Positions 1 to 4,941 of a stretch of 10,900 bases of DNA are shown one piece after another. Positions within the stretch are counted from its first letter, which is position 1. Every line of letters begins with the position of its first letter. Source of the DNA: an uncultured Oscillospiraceae bacterium (GTDB lineage: Bacteria; Bacillota; Clostridia; Oscillospirales; Oscillospiraceae); the NCBI GenBank assembly GCA_900762005.1, contig CAAFEV010000071.1:1-10900 (forward strand), read 5' to 3'. Both the position numbers and the translations under genes were made by a program. A model generated the notes under the pieces. It ran no database searches, was not told where the DNA came from, and saw only the letters and a list, made by a program, of their open reading frames with translations.

Positions 1-22
1 CTGTTTGCAGGGGGTGGTTGCA

Positions 23-223
23 CTGTATCCACGGTTGCGCAATTTGCGCGAGGATGCCGACATGAGCCAAAAGCAGGTTGCGGCATATCTCGGAATGTCC
101 CAGACCGGCTATTCTAAATACGAAACCGGCGAAAACGATATTCCGACGCAGACTTTAATTCGGCTGGCTGCGCTTTTTCATGTCAGCACAGATTATCTGC
201 TCGGTGTTTCCGAGAAAAAATAA
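23..223 (+). CDS. Small XRE-family helix-turn-helix transcriptional regulator
   Basis: A stand-alone cytoplasmic DNA-binding domain of the Cro/C1 (XRE) type. The five-helix HTH fills the protein: the motif SQKQVAAYLGMSQTGYSKYE carries helices 2 and 3 (recognition helix around MSQTGYSKYE), followed by IPTQTLIRLAALF and the family-typical ending STDYLLG. The reading frame is open back to a TTG at 5, but that start has no ribosome binding site. I prefer CTG at 23: the purine-rich run GGGGGTGG (10-17) sits 5 bases before it, and it gives the N-terminus MYPRLRNLRED that relatives of this subfamily begin with (from memory of the family). This makes 66 residues; the TTG start would make 72. Such proteins usually act as repressors of neighbouring or mobile genes. 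The target is unknown, and the gene after it is only a transposase relic. Function class is sure; start and regulon are not. Confidence 0.85.
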   Translation: MYPRLRNLREDADMSQKQVAAYLGMSQTGYSKYETGENDIPTQTLIRLAALFHVSTDYLLGVSEKK

Positions 224-462
224 TCTCCGAGAGGATTCGCTTCCCCCGAAGATTTTTTGCTGCGACGGGAGGGGAAAATTTCTCTCCCTCAGTGGCGGCT
301 ACAACGCGCACGGCACTGGATGGGAAGCGGCAGGAGCACTGCGCAGCCGTCAACGACAAACAAATCCCTCGTAAACAAATCGGCAACCCAGCGGAGCGGT
401 TGGCGATTTGCGAGGAGGAGCAGCGTAATGAGAGAGCTTTCGGGTCTGCGGGGAAGCGAAGG
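224..462. other. Non-coding, hairpin-rich spacer between the XRE gene and a transposase relic
   Basis: No convincing gene is visible here. All frames carry short low-quality ORFs whose translations are rich in Arg, Ser and Cys and match no family I recognise. The stretch is GC-rich and self-complementary: a small hairpin at 267-288 (GGGAGGGG against CTCTCCC), a possible pairing of GGCGGCT (about 294-300) with AGCCGTC (about 345-351), and the long hairpin at 367-415 listed separately. It may be degraded transposon sequence, in view of the transposase tail that follows, or a structured RNA. I compared it by eye with RNase P RNA, tmRNA, SRP RNA, T-box and common riboswitch consensus motifs and saw none. 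Confidence 0.5.
367..415. repeat. Long imperfect hairpin (inverted repeat)
   Basis: Arms CCTCG (367-371) and CGAGG (411-415), CAAATCG (376-382) and CGATTTG (404-410), and CAACC (384-388) and GGTTG (398-402) pair perfectly. They are interrupted only by a TAAA bulge (372-375) and one G-G mismatch (383/403), around a 9-base loop. That gives 17 Watson-Crick pairs. A second copy of AAACAAATC lies just upstream (about 358-366, against 373-381), so the distal arm CGATTTG could pair with either copy. There is no U-tract after it, so it is not an ordinary terminator. Confidence 0.75.
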
Positions 463-696
463 GTGTGGAGCTTGCGACGACATGCGGCGTACCCCTTTGC
501 CGATGCGAAAGAGAAACACGCCATGCGTTATACACACCACCGAGGTCTGACCGCCGTAACACGATGGGTCAGGCTCAAATTTGCTGCCATGAATCTGAAA
601 AAGCTGGCAGAATGGAGTTGGAAAAGCTCCTTTTTCCATGCTATTTTCGTTATATACCCCGATTTTTACAGAAAAAGCCCTGCTTTCACCACCTGA
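463..696 (+). pseudogene. C-terminal remnant of an IS1182-like DDE transposase
   Basis: The frame ending at TGA 694-696 contains FADAKEKHAMRYTHHRGL (from 496), then WVRLKFAAMNLKKLAEWSW (to about 621). In Clostridial IS1182-type transposases the C-terminal block reads very similarly: ERVFADAKEKHGMRYT, a variable RGL segment, then FAAMNLKKLA. The upstream residues VWSLRRHAAYP resemble the usual LYSLRK..IERV lead-in but have diverged. Nothing before about 463 resembles the DDE catalytic domain, so this is a tail of roughly 70 residues out of an expected 450 or more. It has no start codon, ribosome binding site or catalytic acid cluster, so it cannot be active. The left boundary is uncertain because the frame stays open by chance further upstream. 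The relic shows that an insertion sequence once sat between the XRE gene and the transporter operon. Confidence 0.72.
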
Positions 697-711
697 AAGC
701 AGGGCTTCTTT
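675..711. terminator. Strong 14-bp hairpin at the 3' end of the transposase relic
   Basis: AAGCCCTGCTTTCA (675-688) pairs perfectly with TGAAAGCAGGGCTT (694-707) around the loop CCACC. On the + strand it is followed by CTTT (weak tail), and on the - strand by TTTTTCTG (better tail). It overlaps the relic's stop codon at 694-696 and may have been the element's own terminator. It could also stop transcription arriving from the right on the - strand. Confidence 0.7.
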
Positions 712-720
712 GACAGTCTG

Positions 721-750
721 ACGCAGGGCGCGGCATGCCGCGTCCTGCGT
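721..750. repeat. 30-bp near-perfect palindrome
   Basis: The 15-base halves ACGCAGGGCGCGGCA and TGCCGCGTCCTGCGT are reverse complements except for one G/T position (728/743), which is still a wobble pair in RNA. There is no loop beyond the central CATG, so it reads either as a dimer-binding DNA site or as a stem capped by a tetraloop. The tail that follows on the + strand (GCTTATTCATT) is only mildly T-rich. Confidence 0.8.
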
Positions 751-752
751 GC

Positions 753-854
753 TTATTCATTATCTGCAATAGCCTTAAGCCTGTCATCTGTGTCTCCCAG
801 TATCTCTTTATGCGTCTTATTTGTGAAGAATTGCCAAAAGGAATCATAAACCAA
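753..854 (-). CDS. Doubtful 33-residue ORF or gene remnant of unknown function
   Basis: A TTG-started minus-strand frame that reads protein-like, with an aromatic start (VYDSFWQFFTNK) and an acidic end (GDTDDRLKAIADNE). It stops just before the palindrome at 721-750 and the hairpin at 675-711, whose minus-strand tail is T-rich, so a transcript ending there would be well terminated. Against it: no clear ribosome binding site, a stop codon eight codons upstream in frame, and no family recognised. It is AT-richer than the neighbouring operons. It may be the C-terminal stub of a lost gene, or chance. Confidence 0.2.
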   Translation of the reverse strand: MVYDSFWQFFTNKTHKEILGDTDDRLKAIADNE

Positions 855-879
855 GTTCTTTTTTCTGCTGTTTTACTTC

Positions 880-914
880 TTTACATTACCGCATTAGCGT
901 GCTAAACTGTTAGC
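880..914 (+). promoter_or_regulatory. Likely promoter of the amino acid transporter operon with operator-like repeats
   Basis: The -35 candidate TTTACA (880-885) lies exactly 17 bases before the -10 candidate TAAACT (903-908). The -10 is embedded in two overlapping inverted repeats, TTAGC-GT-GCTAA (894-905) and GCTAA-ACTG-TTAGC (901-914), so a dimeric repressor bound there would block RNA polymerase. The predicted leader is about 45 bases and contains a small hairpin (GCGGC 923-927 with GCCGC 934-938) just before the ribosome binding site at 945-951. The promoter is a reading by eye and the operator is inferred. Confidence 0.5.
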
Positions 915-959
915 ATACGAAAGCGGCTCACCCGCCGCAAACTGAAGGAGGAAATGACA

Positions 960-1736
960 ATGAAACGGTTTTTCATTCTCGCGCTCGTATTGACTCTGGC
1001 TGTGACGCTCTTTGCGGGCTGCAGCGGCGGCAAGTCCGACTATGATGTTTTAAAGGAAAAGGGCAAGGTGATCGTCGGCATTACCGATTACGCGCCGATG
1101 GACTACAAAGACGAAAACGGCGAATGGACCGGCTTTGATGCCGAGCTTGCCGGGCTGGTCTTTAAGGAGCTGGGTCTAGAGGTCGAATTCGTGGAAATTG
1201 ACTGGGATCGCAAGGTCATGGAGCTGAACGCCGGAAGCATCGACTGTGTCTGGAACGGCATGACACTGACGCCCGAGGTTACAAGCGCGATGGATTGCTC
1301 GAAGCCCTATGTGCTCAACTCGCAGGTGGTCGTGATGTCTGCCGAAAAAGCAGCGCAGTATACCGACGCTGCCTCCTTAGCCGAGCTGACCGTTGCCATT
1401 GAAGCAGGTTCAGCCGCAGATGGCGTTGCCGCCGACAACGGACTTACCAAGCTAACCAAGCTTCAGACGCAGGCAAAGGCTCTGATGGAGGTCGCTGCTG
1501 GAACCTCCGACGCCTGTATCATCGACAAAACGATGGCGCAGGCAATGACAGGCGAGGGAACAAGCTATCCTGACCTTACCATTGCAGTCACCCTGACGGA
1601 TGAGGAATACGGCATTGGCTTCCGCAAGGGCTCTGATGTGCTCGCCAAGGTCGATGAAATCATAGCTAAGCTGCGTAAGGACGGTACCTTGCAGGCGTTG
1701 GCGGACACCTATAAGCTCCAGCTCACGGAGGGATAA
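960..1736 (+). CDS. Amino acid ABC transporter substrate-binding lipoprotein (SBP family 3)
   Basis: Extracytoplasmic receptor of a polar amino acid (PAAT/HAAT) importer, anchored outside the membrane by a lipid. I chose ATG 960 because AAGGAGG (945-951) is 8 bases away; the ATG at 954 would be only 2 bases from it. The 258-residue product has a signal peptide (MKR, then a hydrophobic stretch to residue 18) and a lipobox LFAGC with Cys21 as the lipidation site. The type-II binding fold follows: GKVIVGITDYAPMDY, GEWTGFDAELA (about 54-63), SIDCVWNGMTLTPE (93-106), EAGSAADGVA and DACIIDKTMA with the conserved ligand Asp at 189. The usual arginine that clamps the ligand carboxylate (T..ER in GlnH/HisJ) is Val107 here. 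This matches my memory of a Clostridial subfamily, so the exact substrate cannot be called. First gene of a three-gene operon; 3 bases separate it from the permease. Confidence 0.93.
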   Translation: MKRFFILALVLTLAVTLFAGCSGGKSDYDVLKEKGKVIVGITDYAPMDYKDENGEWTGFDAELAGLVFKELGLEVEFVEIDWDRKVMELNAGSIDCVWNGMTLTPEVTSAMDCSKPYVLNSQVVVMSAEKAAQYTDAASLAELTVAIEAGSAADGVAADNGLTKLTKLQTQAKALMEVAAGTSDACIIDKTMAQAMTGEGTSYPDLTIAVTLTDEEYGIGFRKGSDVLAKVDEIIAKLRKDGTLQALADTYKLQLTEG

Positions 1737-1739
1737 GCG

Positions 1740-2399
1740 ATGCTGCCCGAGGTTCTGCGTTCTCTCAGTAACGGTTTTCTCGTTACCTTAGAGCTGTTTG
1801 TACTGACACTTGCCGGCGCAATTCCGCTCGGCATGGTAATCGCTCTCGGCTCCATGAGTCGGTTTTATCCCCTGCGCTATCTAAGCAAGGGCATTGTTTG
1901 GGTCATCCGCGGCACACCGCTGATGCTTCAGCTCATGGTTATCTACTACGGACCGGGGCTTTTGCTGGGGAATAACTGGTGGGGCAGCGGTACCGAGGGT
2001 CGCTTTATCGCTACGGTCGCCACCTTCGTGTTCAATTATGCGTGCTACTTCTCCGAAATCTATCGCGGGGGGTTGGAGTCCATTCCCCTCGGCCAGACAG
2101 AGGCCGGAGAGGTGCTCGGCATGACAAGCAGTCAGATTTTTTTCCGTGTGAAGCTGCTGCAGGTGGTCAAACGAATTGTCCCGCCGATGTCCAACGAGGT
2201 CATTACGCTGGTCAAGGACACCTCTCTTGCGCGGATTATCGCGTTGCAGGAGCTAATCTGGGCAGGTGAAGCGTTTATGAAATCCGACGGATTGGTCTGG
2301 CCGTTGTTCTTTACCGGTGTTTATTACCTAATCTTCAGCGGTCTGCTGACGCTGCTGCTCGGCAGACTGGAGAAAAAGCTCGAATTTTTCCGCGTTTAG
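1740..2399 (+). CDS. Amino acid ABC transporter permease (HisM/GlnP family)
   Basis: Integral inner-membrane subunit that forms the pore of the importer, probably as a homodimer because only one permease gene is present. The 219-residue length is typical. The N-terminus shows the family hallmark TLELFVLTLAGAIPLGMVIA in the first membrane segment, then RGTPLMLQL (57-65). The cytoplasmic EAA loop that docks on the ATPase is EAGEVLGMTSSQIFFRV (121-137), followed by the PAAT-specific LVKDTSL (157-163). About five hydrophobic segments are visible. The ribosome binding site GGAGGG (1727-1732) lies within the end of the receptor gene, 7 bases before ATG 1740. The spacing on both sides (3 and 10 bases) indicates one transcript with translational coupling. 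Confidence 0.95.
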   Translation: MLPEVLRSLSNGFLVTLELFVLTLAGAIPLGMVIALGSMSRFYPLRYLSKGIVWVIRGTPLMLQLMVIYYGPGLLLGNNWWGSGTEGRFIATVATFVFNYACYFSEIYRGGLESIPLGQTEAGEVLGMTSSQIFFRVKLLQVVKRIVPPMSNEVITLVKDTSLARIIALQELIWAGEAFMKSDGLVWPLFFTGVYYLIFSGLLTLLLGRLEKKLEFFRV

Positions 2400-2409
2400 G
2401 GAGGCTGCT

Positions 2410-3195
2410 ATGCCGATTTTAGAGGTTCAGAATCTACATAAATGCTTTGGCAAGGACGTTGAGGTGCTACGCGGCATCGATTTTTCCTTGGAGCGCGGCG
2501 AGACACTGGCGGTAATTGGCTCGTCGGGCAGCGGCAAGACAACCCTGCTGCGATGCATCAACTTCTTGGAAGCAGCGGACGTGGGCCGCATTCTCGTAAA
2601 CGGCGAGGTCATTTTCGACGCAGAGGACAAGGCGAAGCGCGCGGCCGCAGCCATTCGGCGCAGCCGTCTGCATTTCGGGCTGGTGTTTCAGAGCTTTCAC
2701 CTTTTCCCGCAGTACACTGCACTGCGCAATGTCACCCTCGCCATGGAGCTGCTTGCAAAAGAACGCCCGGATTATAAGCAAAACAAAAAGCAAATTCTCG
2801 CGGAAATTGGCGACGAGGGCGCAGCTCTGCTTGCCCGCGTGGGGCTTGCCGAAAAGATGAATTTGCGCCCGCACCAGCTTTCCGGCGGACAACAGCAGCG
2901 TGTGGCAATTGCACGCGCATTGGCACTGCGCCCGGACATTCTCTGCTTTGACGAGCCGACGAGTGCTCTTGACCCAGAGCTGACGGGCGAGGTTCTGCGC
3001 GTTTTGCGTGCACTTGCGGAGCAAAAAACGACGATGATTATCGTCACACATGAAATGGCATTTGCCCGCGAGGTCGCCGAGCGCGCCATTTTCATGGACG
3101 AGGGCGTGATTGCCGAGGAGGGCAATGCAAAGGCGTTGTTTGCAGCTCCCAAAACCGACCGCCTGCGCGGATTTCTCTTGCAGGAAAACAGCTAA
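2410..3195 (+). CDS. Amino acid ABC transporter ATP-binding protein (GlnQ/HisP family)
   Basis: Cytoplasmic ATPase that drives amino acid import through the permease encoded just upstream. All nucleotide-binding motifs are intact: Walker A GSSGSGKTT (37-45), Q-loop Gln94, ABC signature LSGGQQQRVAIARA (157-170), Walker B ILCFDEP (177-183) followed by the D-loop SALDP, and switch His214 in IIVTHEM. At 261 residues it is about 20 longer than a standard GlnQ. The extra length is a polar stretch around residues 117-137 (KERPDYKQNKKQ and onwards) between the Q-loop and the signature, seen in some Clostridial members as I recall. Start ATG 2410 is preceded by AGGGAGG (2398-2404), which overlaps the permease stop codon. 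Last gene of the operon; the terminator hairpin begins 14 bases after the stop. Confidence 0.96.
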   Translation: MPILEVQNLHKCFGKDVEVLRGIDFSLERGETLAVIGSSGSGKTTLLRCINFLEAADVGRILVNGEVIFDAEDKAKRAAAAIRRSRLHFGLVFQSFHLFPQYTALRNVTLAMELLAKERPDYKQNKKQILAEIGDEGAALLARVGLAEKMNLRPHQLSGGQQQRVAIARALALRPDILCFDEPTSALDPELTGEVLRVLRALAEQKTTMIIVTHEMAFAREVAERAIFMDEGVIAEEGNAKALFAAPKTDRLRGFLLQENS

Positions 3196-3208
3196 GCAAA
3201 GCAAAAAA

Positions 3209-3244
3209 CGGCACCGTGCGAAAAAATGCACGGTGCTGTTCTTT
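3209..3244. terminator. Bidirectional terminator between convergent operons
   Basis: CGGCACCGTGC (3209-3219) pairs with GCACGGTGCTG (3228-3238) around an A-rich 8-base loop. The + strand tail is TTCTTT, stopping the transporter operon. The - strand tail is a run of six T residues after the mirrored stem, stopping the housekeeping operon after rnc. It fills almost the whole 50-base gap between the two stop codons. Confidence 0.88.
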
Positions 3245-3245
3245 A

Positions 3246-3917
3246 TTAGCCTTGCAGCACAGAAAGTGCCTGCTGTGCGGCTGCCTGCTCGGCACGTTTT
3301 TTGCTGGTGCCGCCGCCCTCACCGAGCGGCTTTCCGTTGAGTAAAACGCGTACGTAAAATTCTTTGCAGTGGTCGGGGCCGCGTTCATCAAGCAGCTCGT
3401 AGGTTAAAACCTGCGCTTTTTTCTGCTGCACAAGCTCCTGCAGCTCGGTCTTATAGTCGTGGGTCTTTGTGACCTCGTCCAGCTTCGGTAAAATCAACCG
3501 CTCAATGATGCCCCTTGCCGCCGTCAGACCGCCGTCTAAAAACGCCGCCGCAAGCAATGCTTCCATCACGTCGCAGAGAATCCCGCTGCGCGTTCTGCCG
3601 CCGCCCTGCTCCTCGCCGTTGCCGAGCAAAAGCTCATCGCCGAGTTGCAGCGTCTGCGCCACCGCCGATAAATTTGTCTCGCAGACCAGCTCGGCGCGGA
3701 TGCGCGTCAGCTCGCCTTCCAATTTGCTCGGAAAGCTCTGATACAGATATTCCGCCGCGACAAAGCCCAGAATCGAGTCGCCTAAAAACTCCAGCCGCTC
3801 ATAGCTGCGCAGCGGGTCCTGATAGGTTTCGTTGGCATAGGAGGTGTGCGAAAGGGCGGTATTCAGCAGGCTGCGGTCGCGATATTCATAACCGAGCGAC
3901 TGCTCAAGCTTCGTCAT
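3246..3917 (-). CDS. rnc: Ribonuclease III
   Basis: Endonuclease that cuts double-stranded RNA, maturing 16S/23S rRNA precursors and processing mRNAs and antisense duplexes. The 223-residue length is standard. The N-terminal RNase III domain carries the signature ERLEFLGDSIL (40-50) with catalytic Glu43/Asp47, and the second metal-binding cluster Asp116 and Glu119 in CDVMEALLAAAFLDGG. The C-terminal double-stranded-RNA-binding domain runs from about DYKTELQE (154) to the end, with the usual helix SKKRAEQAAAQQAL. Its start overlaps the end of plsX by 14 bases, and AGGAGG sits 7 bases before ATG 3917 inside plsX, so the two are probably translationally coupled. Last gene of the operon. In many Clostridia acpP precedes rnc and smc-ftsY follow; neither is seen here. 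Confidence 0.97.
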   Translation of the reverse strand: MTKLEQSLGYEYRDRSLLNTALSHTSYANETYQDPLRSYERLEFLGDSILGFVAAEYLYQSFPSKLEGELTRIRAELVCETNLSAVAQTLQLGDELLLGNGEEQGGGRTRSGILCDVMEALLAAAFLDGGLTAARGIIERLILPKLDEVTKTHDYKTELQELVQQKKAQVLTYELLDERGPDHCKEFYVRVLLNGKPLGEGGGTSKKRAEQAAAQQALSVLQG

Positions 3918-4941
3918 GCCCTGCCTCCTGCCTCGCGCTCATTGCCGCGACATTAGCGCGGATATCCTCGCAGAAGCCGCTCTGCACGGCGCGGATTGCC
4001 TGACGCACCGCGCCGCGCACGGCAAGTGAGTCGGACGAGCCGTGTGCCTTGATTACCGGCTTGGAGATACCGATAAGTACAGAGCCGCCGATTTCACGGT
4101 AGTCCATCGTTTTTTTCATGCTGTTAATGCCTTTTTTGCAAAGCAGTGCACCGATTTTTGTGAAAACGCTGTGCAGGAACGCCTGCTTTATCAGCTTTGT
4201 CATGTAAATTGCAGTACCCTCCATGCTCTTGAGCAGTACGTTGCCCGAAAAGCCGTCAGCGACAATGACATCTGCAGCACCGTCGGGAACATCACGGGCC
4301 TCAATGTTGCCGATAAAGTTGATCAGCCCGTTCTCACCTGCTTTCTTCAGCAGTTGATAGGCCTGCTTATGCAGCTCATCGCCCTTAGAGTCCTCTGCGC
4401 CGTTGTTCAGCAGCGCAACCGACGGGTTTTCCTTTCCCTGCGCTTTTTTCGCATAGAAATAGCCCATACAGCCGAATTGCAGTAAGAATTCCGGTGTACA
4501 CTCGGTATTCGCGCCGGCATCGACTAAAATTTTACCACCGCCGACAGGCATGACCGGAGCGAATGCCGCACGACGGATGCCGCGAATGCGCTTGACCACC
4601 AGGGTCGCTGCCGAGAGCAGTGCACCTGTATTTCCGGCAGAGATGAATGCATCGCCCGCGCCGTCAGCCAGCATTTTCAGTCCCAGCACCATCGATGAGC
4701 CCTTGTGCTGCCGCACGACCTCCGCAGGGTCAATGTGCATATCCACAATATCCTCGGCGTTGGCAATCTCCACGCCTGTCGGAAGCGTCTCCCACCCGGC
4801 AGCTCTCATGGCTGCAAGGAGCTCCTCCCCCCTGCCGACCAGAACAATTTCGACACCGAACTCCTTTGCCGATTGCAGGGCACCTAGGACAATTTGCCGA
4901 GGTGCATTGTCGCCGCCCATTGCGTCGATGATAATTTTCAT
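3904..4941 (-). CDS. plsX: Phosphate acyltransferase PlsX (acyl-ACP:phosphate)
   Basis: Converts acyl-ACP plus phosphate to acyl-phosphate, the donor that PlsY uses to acylate glycerol-3-phosphate: the first committed step of phospholipid synthesis in Gram-positives. It is a peripheral membrane enzyme. The 345-residue product starts with the diagnostic MKIIIDAMGGDNAPRQIVLG and has HKGSSMVLGLKMLADG, FISAGNTGALLSAA and VIVADGFSGNVLLKSMEG in the expected order, ending with a short charged tail. Its ATG at 4941 shares the tetranucleotide ATGA with the trmFO stop codon, and AAAGGAG lies 8 bases upstream. It overlaps rnc at its 3' end. The acyl carrier protein gene that usually accompanies plsX is missing, so ACP must be encoded elsewhere. 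Confidence 0.97.
   Translation of the reverse strand: MKIIIDAMGGDNAPRQIVLGALQSAKEFGVEIVLVGRGEELLAAMRAAGWETLPTGVEIANAEDIVDMHIDPAEVVRQHKGSSMVLGLKMLADGAGDAFISAGNTGALLSAATLVVKRIRGIRRAAFAPVMPVGGGKILVDAGANTECTPEFLLQFGCMGYFYAKKAQGKENPSVALLNNGAEDSKGDELHKQAYQLLKKAGENGLINFIGNIEARDVPDGAADVIVADGFSGNVLLKSMEGTAIYMTKLIKQAFLHSVFTKIGALLCKKGINSMKKTMDYREIGGSVLIGISKPVIKAHGSSDSLAVRGAVRQAIRAVQSGFCEDIRANVAAMSARQEAGHDEA

Noticed and set aside
224..462. A known structured RNA (RNase P, tmRNA, SRP, T-box or riboswitch)
   Set aside because: None of the conserved core motifs of those classes could be found by eye on either strand.
614..635. Intrinsic-terminator-like GGAGTT/AGCTCC hairpin followed by five T residues, suggesting a small RNA ending here
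   Set aside because: These bases code EWSWKSSFF in the transposase frame, so the pattern is better explained as coding sequence. It stays possible but unsupported.
894..905. TTAGC..GTGCTAA resembles half of the CIRCE element bound by HrcA
   Set aside because: CIRCE needs TTAGCACTC-N9-GAGTGCTAA; the 2-base spacing here and the amino acid transport genes downstream do not fit.
901..912. GCTAAACTGTTA occurs both here and at about 10886-10897, suggesting a shared operator
   Set aside because: The second copy lies inside the NSLA codons of the zinc-ribbon relic and lacks the symmetric TTAGC half, so it is most likely coincidence.
2427..3152. Long minus-strand and alternate-frame ORFs across the ATPase gene
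   Set aside because: They are antisense shadows of a gene with all ABC motifs intact, and have no ribosome binding sites or recognisable domains.
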